Shown: piece by piece, positions 37,256 to 46,147 of the stretch | Layout of the letters: every line of letters begins with the position of its first letter | How positions within the stretch are numbered: position 1 is the stretch's first letter | NCBI RefSeq assembly: GCF_036327775.1 | Contig: NZ_CP109598.1 | Location: 4,092,001 to 4,156,000, forward strand | DNA length: 64,000 nt | From: Streptomyces sp. NBC_01498 | GTDB lineage: Bacteria; Actinomycetota; Actinomycetes; Streptomycetales; Streptomycetaceae | Direction of reading: 5' to 3' | The notes under the pieces: generated by a model | The model's database searches: none | What the model saw: only the letters and a program-made list of their open reading frames with translations | What the model was told of the DNA's origin: nothing | Position numbers and translations under genes: made by a program

Positions 37256-39382
37256 GTGAGTACCACGCGAACGACCGGGACCCCGATGATCTCGGCCCTG
37301 CTGGTCGCCAACCGCGGCGAGATCGCGCGCCGCGTCTTCCGCACCTGCCGCGAGCGCGGCATCGGCACGGTGGCCGTCTTCTCCGACGAGGACGCCGGGG
37401 CCGCCCACGTACGGGAGGCGGACGCGGCCGTACGGCTGCCGGGGGCGGCGCCCGCCGACACGTATCTGCGCGGCGACAGAATCGTGAAGGCCGCGCTGGC
37501 GGCGGGCGCGGACGCCGTGCACCCCGGCTACGGCTTCCTCTCCGAGAACGCCGGCTTCGCGCGGGCCGTGCTCGACGCGGGGCTGGTGTGGGTGGGGCCG
37601 CCGCCGGAGGCCATCGAGGCGATGGCGTCCAAGACACGCGCCAAGGAACTCATGGCGGCGGCGGGCGTCCCCCTGCTCGCTCCCGTCGACCCGGCGACCG
37701 CGACCGACGCCGATCTGCCGCTGCTGATCAAGGCGGCGGCGGGCGGCGGCGGGCGCGGGATGCGGATCGTCCGCACGCGTGACGCGATCGGGGAGGAGTG
37801 GGAGGCGGCGTCGGCCGAGGCCCGTTCGGCGTTCGGCGACGGCGAGGTCTTCGCGGAGCCGTACGTGGAGCGGGGCCGGCACGTCGAGGTGCAGATCCTC
37901 GCCGACGCGCACGGCACGGTGTGGGCGCTCGGCACCCGCGACTGCTCCCTGCAACGGCGGCACCAGAAGGTGATCGAGGAGGCCCCGGCGCCCGGACTGA
38001 ACGACGAGCTGCGCGCGACGCTCACGGACGCGGCCGTCGCGGCGGCGCGCGCGGTGGACTACCGGGGCGCGGGCACGGTCGAGTTCCTGGTCTCGCCCAC
38101 CGGCAAGGTGCACTTCCTGGAGATGAACACCCGCCTCCAGGTCGAACACCCCGTGACGGAGGAGGTGTTCGGCGTCGACCTCGTCGCCCTTCAACTCGCC
38201 GTCGCGGAAGGCGGGACGCTCCCGCCGGAGCCGCCGGCCGCGCGCGGACACGCGGTGGAGGCCCGGCTGTACGCGGAGGACCCGGCGAACGGCTGGGCAC
38301 CTCGGCCGGGCCGCGTGCACGCCCTGACGGTGCCGGGCGCGGGTACGGGTGCCTCGGCGGCCGGTGCTCCGGATGCTCCGGGCGCCGGGCCCCGGCTGCG
38401 GGTCGACTCCGGTTACGGGCCCGGCGACCGTGTCGGGGTGCACTACGACTCCCTGCTCGCCAAGGTGATCGCCTGGGCGCCCACCCGGGCCGGGGCCGTC
38501 CGGCTGCTGGCCGACGCGCTGCGCCGGGCCCGCGTCCACGGTCCGGTCACCAACCGCGACCTGCTCGTACGGTCCCTGAAACACCCGGAGTTCACGGACG
38601 GTCGGGCCGACACCGGTTTCTACGGGCGCCACTTGGACGCCCTCACCGGGCCGGGCGACGACCGCGAGGCCCGGCACGCCGCCCTGGCCGCCGCGCTCGC
38701 CGACGCCGCCCGGCGCGGGCACCCCCTCGGCGGCTGGCGGAACCTCGCGTCGCAGCCGCAGACCAAGACGTACGGGCAGGACGGGGAGCGGGCCCCGTAC
38801 GAGGTGCGCTACCACCGCACCCGCGACGGCTACCGCGCCGAGGACGACTCCGTACGCCCCGCCTCCGTCACGCCCGGCCGGGTCGGCCTCGAAGTCGACG
38901 GCGTACTGCGCCACTTCGACGTCGCGGAGTACGGCGACGGCCACGTCCATGTCGACGGCCCGGCCGGCGCGCACCGGCTGCGCGTCCACCCCCGCTTCAC
39001 CGACCCCAGGGCCGCCACCGCGCCCGGCTCGCTGCTCGCGCCCATGCCCGGCACGGTCGTACGGATCGCGGAGGGGCTCGGCGTGGGCAGCGCCGTCACC
39101 GCCGGGCAGCCGCTCGTCTGGCTGGAGGCCATGAAGATGGAGCACCGGGTCACCGCGCCCGCCTCCGGCACCCTCACCGCGCTGCACGCCACCCCCGGCG
39201 GCCAGGTCGAGGTCGGCGCACTGCTCGCCGTCGTCACCGCCGCCCCCACGGACCCCGACCCGGTCCCGACGGACAACGCCGCGGCACCGACGGACCCTGC
39301 CCCGGTCCCGACGGACACCGCCGCGGCACCGACGGACACCGCGCCCACGGACCCCGCCGTACAGGAGGACAGATCCGCATGA
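37256..39382 (+). CDS. Biotin carboxylase plus biotin carrier (alpha) subunit
   Basis: The 708-residue subunit charges biotin with bicarbonate and ATP. Biotin carboxylase domain (residues 10-450): ALLVANRGEIARRVFRTCRERGIGTVAV, ATP-grasp KAAAGGGGRGMRIV, RHQKVIEEAPAP and FLEMNTRLQVEHPVTEEVFGVDLV. A middle BT-like region follows, then the carrier domain with LLAPMPGTVVRIAEGLGVGSAVTAG and the biotinylation motif WLEAMKMEHRV (about residue 625). After the carrier there is a tail of two 14-residue repeats (PVPTDNAAAPTDPA, PVPTDTAAAPTDTA). ATGA overlap with the dehydrogenase gene. Functions with the beta subunit. Confidence 0.93.
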   Translation: MSTTRTTGTPMISALLVANRGEIARRVFRTCRERGIGTVAVFSDEDAGAAHVREADAAVRLPGAAPADTYLRGDRIVKAALAAGADAVHPGYGFLSENAGFARAVLDAGLVWVGPPPEAIEAMASKTRAKELMAAAGVPLLAPVDPATATDADLPLLIKAAAGGGGRGMRIVRTRDAIGEEWEAASAEARSAFGDGEVFAEPYVERGRHVEVQILADAHGTVWALGTRDCSLQRRHQKVIEEAPAPGLNDELRATLTDAAVAAARAVDYRGAGTVEFLVSPTGKVHFLEMNTRLQVEHPVTEEVFGVDLVALQLAVAEGGTLPPEPPAARGHAVEARLYAEDPANGWAPRPGRVHALTVPGAGTGASAAGAPDAPGAGPRLRVDSGYGPGDRVGVHYDSLLAKVIAWAPTRAGAVRLLADALRRARVHGPVTNRDLLVRSLKHPEFTDGRADTGFYGRHLDALTGPGDDREARHAALAAALADAARRGHPLGGWRNLASQPQTKTYGQDGERAPYEVRYHRTRDGYRAEDDSVRPASVTPGRVGLEVDGVLRHFDVAEYGDGHVHVDGPAGAHRLRVHPRFTDPRAATAPGSLLAPMPGTVVRIAEGLGVGSAVTAGQPLVWLEAMKMEHRVTAPASGTLTALHATPGGQVEVGALLAVVTAAPTDPDPVPTDNAAAPTDPAPVPTDTAAAPTDTAPTDPAVQEDRSA
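39260..39343. repeat. 42-bp tandem duplication in the biotin-subunit tail
   Basis: Two near-identical 42-bp units (39260-39301 and 39302-39343) encode PVPTDNAAAPTDPA and PVPTDTAAAPTDTA. In-frame, Pro/Thr/Ala-rich, downstream of the carrier domain. Confidence 0.8.
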
Positions 39383-40521
39383 GCATCGTCGAAACGCAGG
39401 AACACCGGGATCTCCGCGCCGCCGTCGCCGCCCTCGGCCGGCGCCACGGCCGCGACTTCGACCGCGCGACCCTGTGGAGCGAGGCGGGCAAGCTCGGCCA
39501 CCTCGGGGTGAACCTTCCCGAGGAGTACGGCGGCGGGGGCGGCGGACTCGCCGAACTCTCCATCGTGCTCGAAGAGTTGGGTGCGGCGGGCTGCCCCCTG
39601 CTGCTCATGGTCGTCTCGCCCGCCATCTGCGGCACCGTCATCGCCCGCTTCGGCACGGAGGCCCAGAAACGCGCCTGGCTCCCCGGCCTCGCCGACGGCT
39701 CCCGCACCATGGCCTTCGGCATCACCGAACCCGACGCCGGCTCGAACTCGCACCGCCTCACCACCACCGCCCGCCGGGGCCCCGACGGTGACGGCGGCGG
39801 CTGGATACTCAACGGCCGCAAGGTCTTCGTCTCCGGCGTCGACATCACCGACGCCACCCTCGTCGTCGGCCGCACCGAGGACGCCAGGACGGGCTCCCTC
39901 AAGCCCTGCCTCTTCATCGTCCCCCGTGACGCACCGGGCTTCCACCGCTCGCGGATCGACATGGAACTGCACGCCGTGGAGAAGCAGTTCGAGCTGGTGC
40001 TGGACGACGTACGGCTGCCGGCGGACGCTCTCGTCGGCGACGAGGACGCCGGACTCCTCCAACTCTTCGCCGGTCTCAACCCCGAACGTGTCATGACCGC
40101 CGCCTTCGCCCTCGGCATGGGCCGCTACGCGCTCGACAAGGCCGTGGACTACGCGAAGACCCGCCAGGTCTGGCAACAGCCCATCGGCGCCCACCAGGCC
40201 GTCGCCCACCCGCTCGCCCAGGCGCACATCGAGATCGAACTCGCCCGGCTGATGATGCGCAAGGCCGCCCACCTCTACGACACGGGCGACGACGCGGGCG
40301 CGGGCGAGGCGGCGAACATGGCCAAGTACGCGGCGGCGGAAGCCTGCGTACACGCCGTCGACCAGGCCGTACAGACCCTCGGCGGCAACGGCCTCACCCG
40401 CGAGTACGGACTGGCGTCCCTCGTCACCGCGTCCCGGGTGGCCCGTATCGCGCCCGTCAGCCGCGAAATGATCCTCAACTACGTGTCCCACCAGTCCCTG
40501 GGTCTCCCCAAGTCGTACTGA
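39379..40521 (+). CDS. Acyl-CoA dehydrogenase
   Basis: The 380-residue flavoenzyme oxidises an acyl-CoA to the 2-enoyl-CoA. Family segments: LGHLGVNLPEEYGGGGGGLAELSIVLEELG, MAFGITEPDAGSNSHRLTTTA, NGRKVFVSGVDITDATLVVGRT, and AAEACVHAVDQAVQTLGGNGLTREYGLASLVTASRVARIAPVSREMILN at the end. The YEG catalytic Glu of medium-chain enzymes is absent (RIAPVS), whereas Glu236 in LNPERVMTAAFALGMG is at the isovaleryl-CoA-dehydrogenase position, suggesting a branched substrate. AGGAGG lies nine bases before ATG, inside the end of the biotin-subunit gene. Fourth catalytic gene of the operon. Confidence 0.9.
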   Translation: MSIVETQEHRDLRAAVAALGRRHGRDFDRATLWSEAGKLGHLGVNLPEEYGGGGGGLAELSIVLEELGAAGCPLLLMVVSPAICGTVIARFGTEAQKRAWLPGLADGSRTMAFGITEPDAGSNSHRLTTTARRGPDGDGGGWILNGRKVFVSGVDITDATLVVGRTEDARTGSLKPCLFIVPRDAPGFHRSRIDMELHAVEKQFELVLDDVRLPADALVGDEDAGLLQLFAGLNPERVMTAAFALGMGRYALDKAVDYAKTRQVWQQPIGAHQAVAHPLAQAHIEIELARLMMRKAAHLYDTGDDAGAGEAANMAKYAAAEACVHAVDQAVQTLGGNGLTREYGLASLVTASRVARIAPVSREMILNYVSHQSLGLPKSY

Positions 40522-40629
40522 GGCAGGCCATTCTGTCCGTCCCAGGGGTCGAGGGGCCGAGCGGTCGAGTGGCCGGTCGAGGGGCCGGGGCGCCTGGTCC
40601 GGTGTCCGCGCGTCGAAGGGATCGTCGGC

Positions 40630-42234
40630 ATGATCTTTCACAGTGAGTACGCGGAGGTCGAGGCGGTCGACCAGCCCATCCACGACGCCGTGCTGGGCCG
40701 CGCCGCCGAGTTCGGGGACGCCGTCGCGCTGATCGACGGTACGGACGGCACCGCCGTCAGCTACGCCCAACTGGACGTCTTCCACCGCCGTACCGCCGCC
40801 GGACTCGTCGCCGCCGGTCTGCGCACCGGCGACGTGCTGGCACTGCACAGCCCCAACTCCGTCGCGTATCCGGTGGTGTTCTACGGCGCCACCCGGGCGG
40901 GCGCGTCCGTCACCACCGTCCATCCGCTGTCCACCGCCGAGGAGTTCGCGAAACAGCTCCGGGACTCCGCCGCCCGCTGGATCGTCACCGTCTCACCGCT
41001 CCTCGAAGTCGCCCGCAGGGCGGCCGAGTTGGCGGGCGGCGTCGTGGAGATCCTGGTCTGCGACCGGACGCCGGGCCACCGGTCGGTCCTCGACATGATC
41101 GCGTCCGAGCCGGAGCCGACGACCGGCGAACCCTTCACGGACCCGGTCGTCGACCCCGCCGAGGACATCGCCGCCCTTCCGTATTCCTCCGGCACCACCG
41201 GCACCCCCAAGGGCGTGATGCTGACGCACCGCTCCATCGCCACGAACCTCGCGCAACTCGACCCCGTCATACCGATGCGCCCCGGCGACCGCATCCTCGC
41301 CGTCCTTCCGTTCTTCCACATCTACGGCCTCACGGCCCTGATGAACGCCCCGCTGCGGACCGGCGCCACCGTCGTCGTCCTGCCGCGCTTCGAACTCGAC
41401 CAGTTCCTCGGCGCGATCCAGACCCACCGCATCAACGGCCTGTACGTGGCCCCGCCGATCGTCCTCGCGCTCGCCAAGCACCCGGCCGTCGCCCGGTACG
41501 ACCTGTCCTCGCTCGACTACATCGTCAGCGCCGCCGCCCCGCTCGACGCCCGCCTCGCCGAGGCGTGCTCGGCCCGCCTGGGCCTGCCGCCGGTCCGGCA
41601 GGCGTACGGCATGACGGAACTCTCCCCGGGCACCCACGTCGTCCCCCTCGACGCCGACGACCCGCCGGCCGGAGCGGTCGGAAAACTGCTCCCCAGCACG
41701 GAGATGCGCATCGTCTCCCTGGACGACCCCACCACGGACGTACCGGTGGGCTCGGACGGCGAAGTCCTCATCCGGGGACCGCAGGTGATGAAGGGTTACC
41801 TCGGCCGCCCCGAGGAGACCGCCCACATGATCGACGCCGACGGCTGGGTGCACACGGGCGACGTCGGCCGCGTCGACGCCGACGGCTGGCTGTTCGTGGT
41901 CGACCGGGTGAAGGAACTCATCAAGTACAAGGGCTTCCAGGTCGCCCCCGCGGACCTCGAAGCGCTGCTGCTGACGCACAAGTCGATAGCCGACGCGGCG
42001 GTGATCGGCGTGTACGACGAGGACGGCAACGAGATCCCGAAGGCGTACGTGGTCCGGCAGCCCACGGCCACCGGGCTCACGGAGGCCGAGGTCATGACGT
42101 ACGTCGCGGAACAGGTGGCCCCGCACAAGAAGATCCGCCGCGTCGAGTTCGTCGACGGAGTCCCCCGGGCCACGTCGGGCAAGATCCTCCGGCGTGAACT
42201 GCGCGACCGGGAGGGGCAGTCGGTGACGGGGTGA
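40630..42234 (+). CDS. Acyl-CoA ligase, cinnamate/4-coumarate-CoA ligase family
   Basis: The 534-residue adenylating enzyme joins a carboxylic acid to CoA. Adenylation motifs are LPYSSGTTGTPKGVMLTHRS (P-loop), YGMTELSPGTH, the hinge region DGWVHTGDVGRVDADGWLFVVDRVKELIKYKGFQVAPADLE, and the catalytic lysine motif PRATSGKILRREL. It appears to be the counterpart of SCO4383, the cinnamate:CoA ligase characterised in S. coelicolor (from memory). It starts at ATG after GAAGGGA, 108 bases behind the dehydrogenase, and is probably in the same operon. True substrate could be a terpenoid or phenylpropanoid acid. Confidence 0.9.
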   Translation: MIFHSEYAEVEAVDQPIHDAVLGRAAEFGDAVALIDGTDGTAVSYAQLDVFHRRTAAGLVAAGLRTGDVLALHSPNSVAYPVVFYGATRAGASVTTVHPLSTAEEFAKQLRDSAARWIVTVSPLLEVARRAAELAGGVVEILVCDRTPGHRSVLDMIASEPEPTTGEPFTDPVVDPAEDIAALPYSSGTTGTPKGVMLTHRSIATNLAQLDPVIPMRPGDRILAVLPFFHIYGLTALMNAPLRTGATVVVLPRFELDQFLGAIQTHRINGLYVAPPIVLALAKHPAVARYDLSSLDYIVSAAAPLDARLAEACSARLGLPPVRQAYGMTELSPGTHVVPLDADDPPAGAVGKLLPSTEMRIVSLDDPTTDVPVGSDGEVLIRGPQVMKGYLGRPEETAHMIDADGWVHTGDVGRVDADGWLFVVDRVKELIKYKGFQVAPADLEALLLTHKSIADAAVIGVYDEDGNEIPKAYVVRQPTATGLTEAEVMTYVAEQVAPHKKIRRVEFVDGVPRATSGKILRRELRDREGQSVTG

Positions 42235-42311
42235 GACGACGGGGAGCGGCGACCGGGGTGAGACGACGGCGACAGGCGACGGGAGAGACGACGGGGAGCG
42301 CCACGCGCTGT

Positions 42312-43163
42312 TCAGTCGTGGGTGTCCGGGCCGTCGTCAGCGAGTCCCGCCCGGAGCCGGCCGAGCCACTCCACCCCCAGCCGGCGGCCGTCGGGCAGCC
42401 GGTCGTCCCGGTCCCAGCGCCAAGTGGTGATCATCGCCAGCACGAGGAGCCGGCACATACGCAGCAACTCGGCGTCGGCAGCCGGATAGTGCGCGCCCAC
42501 GTCGTCAGGCGCGTGGGCGAGGTCGAACTCGACGGGCCCTCGGCAGCACGTTTCGAGATCGATGAACAACAGTCCGCCGTCGGTGGCGAGTACGTTGCCG
42601 GGGTGCGGCTCCCCGTGCAGCGGTTGCTCGGCGGCGCCGCGCTCGGCGATCGCCCGCCCCAGCGTCCGCAACGTGTCCCCGAGCAGCCGCCGGTCCGCGT
42701 CGGCGAGCGCCGGAGTGCGGTCCCGGTCCGCCACGAGCCGCAGCGCCCGCTCGACCCGCTCGGTGAAATGCGGCAGGGGGAAATCCAGCGTGCGCATGCC
42801 GGCGTGGAGCCGCGCCAGCGCGCCCGCGTACTCGGCCGGTGTGATCTCGGGGGACGGCACGGGCTCGTAGTAGGTCCAGAACGTGACCACGAAGCCGTCC
42901 CGCTCGTAGGCGCGCGGCGCCACCCGAGGCTCCAGCGCGGCCACGGGACACCCCGTGGCGGCGAGCCGCCGGGCGAGGCCGATCTCGAACCGGGCGACCT
43001 GGTGCGCGACGGGTGCCACCTGGGCCAGGACATCACCGGGCAGCAGACGCAGGGTGACCCTGTTCGAGTCATGCAGAACGACCGCGTCGTCCACGGCCAG
43101 GCCGAGCGACCTGGCGACATCCAGCGCCACGCCCCGCGCACGTCCGCTCTCCGAACCCCGCAC
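42312..43163 (-). CDS. Aminoglycoside-phosphotransferase-like kinase
   Basis: The 283-residue product has the choline-kinase/APH fold: VALDVARSLGLAVDDAVVLHDSNRVTLRLLPGDVLAQVAP at the N-terminus, the catalytic loop PLHGEPHPGNVLATDGGLLFIDLETCCRGPVEFDLAH, and a C-terminal helix. The H-G-x-x-H-x-x-N and following Asp are intact. The start is uncertain: GTG 43163 is used, GTG 43130 is possible, and the open frame reaches 43526. It is the last gene, on the minus strand, of the island between the ligase and the hydratase genes. Natural substrate unknown; resistance function is not implied. Confidence 0.8.
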   Translation of the reverse strand: MRGSESGRARGVALDVARSLGLAVDDAVVLHDSNRVTLRLLPGDVLAQVAPVAHQVARFEIGLARRLAATGCPVAALEPRVAPRAYERDGFVVTFWTYYEPVPSPEITPAEYAGALARLHAGMRTLDFPLPHFTERVERALRLVADRDRTPALADADRRLLGDTLRTLGRAIAERGAAEQPLHGEPHPGNVLATDGGLLFIDLETCCRGPVEFDLAHAPDDVGAHYPAADAELLRMCRLLVLAMITTWRWDRDDRLPDGRRLGVEWLGRLRAGLADDGPDTHD

Positions 43164-43306
43164 CGTCGCCCGGCCCCTCTCCCGTGAGCGCTGCCGCCAC
43201 TGCTCCGCGTCGGACCCGCGCACCGTACCAAGCCGCCGCAGCGCCAAGCCGCCGCAGCGCCACGGCGTCGCAGCGTCACGGCGGAACGGGCGATGCGCCG
43301 TTGCCC

Positions 43307-43432
43307 TTACGACGCCGGCACCGGGTTGTCCGGTGAGCCCAGCCAGGCCCGTTCGCCGTCCGTGTCCAGGAGGAAGCGGCCCAACTCCGTGCGGGTGAGC
43401 CGCCGCCCCGTCCGTTCGCCGGAAGACGTCAC
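43307..43432 (-). CDS. 41-residue unknown protein
   Basis: GTG 43430-43432 overlaps the stop of the 171-residue gene (GTGA), so it is translationally coupled. The product (MTSSGERTGRRLTRTELGRFLLDTDGERAWLGSPDNPVPAS) has a basic start and a helix that could contact nucleic acid. No family recognised. It is the last member of a run of four overlapping or adjacent small genes on the minus strand. Confidence 0.6.
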   Translation of the reverse strand: MTSSGERTGRRLTRTELGRFLLDTDGERAWLGSPDNPVPAS

Positions 43433-43944
43433 TTCCGGTGCTCCCCGTCGCCGGGAGGCGTCGAACTGTCCTGATGGGACTGGTCGGTCGGCGACCACGG
43501 CTGACCGGGAAGCCCGTCCCCTTCACTGTTGGCGTTGGCGTTGCTGTTGCCGTGGGCGGATGGGGGGCTCGGTGCGCTGGTCACTGGTGCTCCTCCCGGA
43601 AAGGCCGGGTCTTCGTCCTGGTGCCGGTCGGGCCCCCACGTACTCCCCGGCACCTCGCCGAGGCTCGTACGGCGGACGCTGCGGGTGTTGACGTCGGCGA
43701 CGCGGGCGCTGAGCAGTTCGGCCGGCGTCGGCGGCCGTACGCGGGCGGGGTCGGCGTCCCACTCCCGGCCGCCCCCGAGGGGGCGGAGCTGGAAGTTGGG
43801 CCCGAGGTGGTCCATGACGACACCGACGCGGTCGCGGACGGGGTCGTGCACGGTGTCCCCGACGCGGACTTCCTCCGCCGGTCCGGCGGCGGTCGCGGTC
43901 CGCGCCGGTGAGGGCTCCCGTACCGGCCGCGCCCCGCCTGTCAC
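43429..43944 (-). CDS. 171-residue protein with a KOW-like beta domain
   Basis: GTG 43942-43944 overlaps the stop of the 98-residue gene (GTGA). After a basic start, residues 25-75 read VRVGDTVHDPVRDRVGVVMDHLGPNFQLRPLGGGREWDADPARVRPPTPAELL, a small all-beta domain. The same pattern, weaker, is seen in the partner gene at 7832-8158. The C-terminal third is Gly/Ser/Asn/Pro-rich and disordered (NSNANANSEGDG). Typical of accessory Streptomyces clusters with XRE/DUF397 genes. Function unknown. Confidence 0.65.
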   Translation of the reverse strand: MTGGARPVREPSPARTATAAGPAEEVRVGDTVHDPVRDRVGVVMDHLGPNFQLRPLGGGREWDADPARVRPPTPAELLSARVADVNTRSVRRTSLGEVPGSTWGPDRHQDEDPAFPGGAPVTSAPSPPSAHGNSNANANSEGDGLPGQPWSPTDQSHQDSSTPPGDGEHRK

Positions 43945-44237
43945 CGCGCGGTCCCGTCCACGATCACGGCGGCGAGCGCGAGGGCGACGGGCGCGGAGCA
44001 GACGCCGAGATGGACCAGGGCGTACCGCGTGTCCCGTCCGGCGTCGCTGTCGTCGGTGAGGGGCCACGGCGTCCGGACATCCATCGCGGGCAGCTGAATC
44101 CCGGCCCCGGTCAACGCCGCCGCCAGCGCGTCCCGCGCCTCGACGGCCTCCTTCATCTTGTCCGGGGGAAGGGCGCTGCTCCGCGAGGTCCGGCGGGGGA
44201 GCGGCGGCTTGGGAGTCGTCGGTGTCGTCGGTGTCAT
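43941..44237 (-). CDS. 98-residue helical unknown protein
   Basis: ATG 44237 follows a GGAAG site. The N-terminus is a Pro/Thr-rich tail (MTPTTPTTPKPPLPRR); residues 20-98 contain helical segments (DKMKEAVEARDALAAALTGAGIQLP and DTRYALVHLGVCSAPVALALAAVIV). The gene is coupled to the following one by a 4-base overlap. Similar small proteins occur with XRE/DUF397 loci in other Streptomyces; no function is known. Confidence 0.65.
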   Translation of the reverse strand: MTPTTPTTPKPPLPRRTSRSSALPPDKMKEAVEARDALAAALTGAGIQLPAMDVRTPWPLTDDSDAGRDTRYALVHLGVCSAPVALALAAVIVDGTAR

Positions 44238-44453
44238 GGGGGGCTTCCTTCGGCTGGGTCAGTTGTGCGGTTCTCGTCACCTGAGGGGGCACGGTGCGCA
44301 TCACCGTGCGTGAGCGGCTCACTACGAGAATGCGCCAACGGGCGAGTGTCCCAGGCCGAAAGCGATGGCTGGTTCCCTCGGGGGCGGAGCACGTTCCACA
44401 CCTGCCACGAGGCGCCGGGCTTGGTCACCGGAGCGGGCCGCGGCGGAACGGCG

Positions 44454-44663
44454 TCAGGCCCTCCGCCGCCGCTTCTCGTGCGGGTGCTGACGGATCTCCA
44501 CGTTGACGTCCGAGACCTTGGACAGGTCACCCTTCGCCCGCGCCTCACCACGTTCTCCGCCGAGCGCCTGACACACGTCACAGCCGGCGACCGGCGCCGG
44601 ATCGCTCGGGAAGTTCAAGGGCAGCTCAATGGGCGGGACGGAGTACGTCGTCGGGTCGGTCAT
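44454..44663 (-). CDS. 69-residue unknown protein with one CxxC
   Basis: ATG 44663 follows GAGAGG. The product runs MTDPTTYSVPPIELPLNFPSDP, then GCDVCQALGGERGEARAKGDLSKVSDVNVEIRQHPHEKRRRRA: a Pro-rich start, one Cys pair, and a very basic end. The GTTCC direct-repeat site (44735-44751) is 72 bases upstream. It is separated from the 98-residue gene by 216 bases. No function known; likely belongs to the XRE cluster. Confidence 0.65.
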   Translation of the reverse strand: MTDPTTYSVPPIELPLNFPSDPAPVAGCDVCQALGGERGEARAKGDLSKVSDVNVEIRQHPHEKRRRRA

Positions 44664-44734
44664 CGGTGAACCTCTCACGTCGTCCTGATGGCGTGAGACA
44701 ACGCTAGGAACGCCCCGGACTCGGCGGCCAATCA

Positions 44735-44751
44735 GTTCCAGAAGGTTCCAT
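44735..44751. promoter_or_regulatory. GTTCC-N5-GTTCCAT direct-repeat site (copy 1)
   Basis: GTTCCAGAAGGTTCCAT has two GTTCC half-sites 10 bp apart. It lies just after the stop of the XRE gene (44757-45608) and upstream of the 69-residue gene. The same arrangement occurs at 46383-46399. Confidence 0.6.
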
Positions 44752-44756
44752 ATCGA

Positions 44757-45608
44757 TCACTTGAGCGAGTCAATCGCCGAAGTGATGAGCGACCGGGCCT
44801 CGGCCCCGTGAACGGCCAGCCGTGTGAACTCCGCGAACGCCTTGAGGTATTGCCGTACCTCACTTGGCGCGGTCACATTCACGCGTGCCGTCAGCAACTC
44901 CGCTTCGGCCTGCTCCTCGTCGTACACGCTGAAGGTCTCGATCATCCACATACGACGCTCCGCCGAGAACGGGATCACACCCAGCGAGACGGACGGGAAT
45001 GTCATCGCGGTCAGCAGATAGCCGAGCTGCCCGGCCATCGTGTCCGCGTCGCCGACACGATGGCGCAACACGGACTCCTCGACCACCAGGACGAAGCGGT
45101 GGTTCCCTTCCCGTACGACGCGCGCGGACCGATCCAGCCGGGCCTGGACGGCTTTGTCCACGTCGTTGGGAGTCCGATGGAATTCACTGATGGAGCGCAG
45201 CAGGGCGGTCGCGTACGACTGTGTCTGGAGCACTCCCGGAACGACATTGGCGCAGTAGGTCCGGAACACCTGAGTGCGCTCGTACAACGGGAGATAGGAC
45301 TCCTGAAGCTGCCTCAGCCCGGACTGCTGAACGCGTCGCCATTCGAGATACATGGAGTCGGCCGAGCGGGCGGCGGCGATCAGGTCGGCGGCCTGGTCGA
45401 CCACTCCGCAGGCGGAGCACCACGCGCGGATGTCTTCCGGCGACGGAGGGGTGACCGCGTTCTCAAGACGGGAAACCTTCGACTTGTACCAGCCGGCGCT
45501 CGCGGCGACGGCCTCGCCGGACAGACCCGCGTCTCTCCTGATCTCCCGAAGCCGGTCCGCCATGGCCTTGCGGGCCTTCTGCACGCTTGATGAGGGAGAC
45601 GCGGTCAT
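44757..45608 (-). CDS. XRE regulator with DUF5753 domain (WhiJ-like)
   Basis: The 283-residue product has an N-terminal helix-turn-helix (MADRLREIRRDAGLSGEAVAASAGWYKSKVSRLENAVTPPSPEDIRAWCSACG, residues 16-68) and a DUF5753 domain: YERTQVFRTYCANVVPGVLQTQSYATALL, LDRSARVV, VVEESVLRHRVGDADTMAGQLGYLL, LGVIPFSAERRM. These proteins are the WhiJ/Scr1-like regulators paired with small partner proteins in Streptomyces. It follows the DUF6879 gene by 17 bases, so the trio 46361-44757 is an operon. A role in development or as an antitoxin-like regulator is inferred from the family. Confidence 0.9.
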   Translation of the reverse strand: MTASPSSSVQKARKAMADRLREIRRDAGLSGEAVAASAGWYKSKVSRLENAVTPPSPEDIRAWCSACGVVDQAADLIAAARSADSMYLEWRRVQQSGLRQLQESYLPLYERTQVFRTYCANVVPGVLQTQSYATALLRSISEFHRTPNDVDKAVQARLDRSARVVREGNHRFVLVVEESVLRHRVGDADTMAGQLGYLLTAMTFPSVSLGVIPFSAERRMWMIETFSVYDEEQAEAELLTARVNVTAPSEVRQYLKAFAEFTRLAVHGAEARSLITSAIDSLK

Positions 45609-45625
45609 GTGTCAGTTTCGGCCCG

Positions 45626-46147
45626 TCAGATCCGGTAGTGCTCATGCGGTGTGGCCCGAGCCCACACCGTTTCGAAAGCAGACGCACAGAACGTCGCCAC
45701 GTCAGCCCGTTCGTCCATCTCGGGACCGGCCGAACCGCCTTCGCCGGTGAAGTGATTCCACATGATCAGGTGTCCGTCGAACAGCCAGAAGTCGTTGCCC
45801 GGCAAAGCGAGTTCGGAAGCTTGACGACGGGGCAGCCACCGGACCGACTCACCGGCGGCGGCGTTCTGGTACGTGCACGCGTACTCGTAACGGATGTAGT
45901 CGCTCACGGGTTCCGAGACGACACGGGCACGGCGGAACTCCACGCCTCTCGCTGTCGCGTCACGCACCCACGTGTGGAACTCGTTCCACCACGTGCCCGG
46001 ATCGGGATCGGGCCGCCAGCCGCCGCGCCACTTCTCGTACTCCGCGGCCTCCTCGCCGATCCCGTACGAGTCGCGCAGTTCAAGGTGCACGGCCGAATGA
46101 AGCGTGTTGGCCAGCAGGTCAACGAACGCCAAGTCGGTCTGCGACAT
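45626..46147 (-). CDS. DUF6879-family protein
   Basis: The 173-residue cytoplasmic product contains the DUF6879 signature: HLELRDSYGIGEEAAEYEKWRGGW, FHTWVRDATARGVEFRRARVVSEPVSDYIRYEYACTYQNAAAGESVRWLPRR, and LPGNDFWLFDGHLIMWNHFTGEG. ATG 46147 is six bases after GGGAGG; GTG 46150 is the alternative. The 5' end overlaps the preceding 80-residue gene by 29 bases. DUF6879 genes nearly always lie next to XRE/DUF5753 genes in Streptomyces, as here. Biochemical function unknown. Confidence 0.85.
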   Translation of the reverse strand: MSQTDLAFVDLLANTLHSAVHLELRDSYGIGEEAAEYEKWRGGWRPDPDPGTWWNEFHTWVRDATARGVEFRRARVVSEPVSDYIRYEYACTYQNAAAGESVRWLPRRQASELALPGNDFWLFDGHLIMWNHFTGEGGSAGPEMDERADVATFCASAFETVWARATPHEHYRI

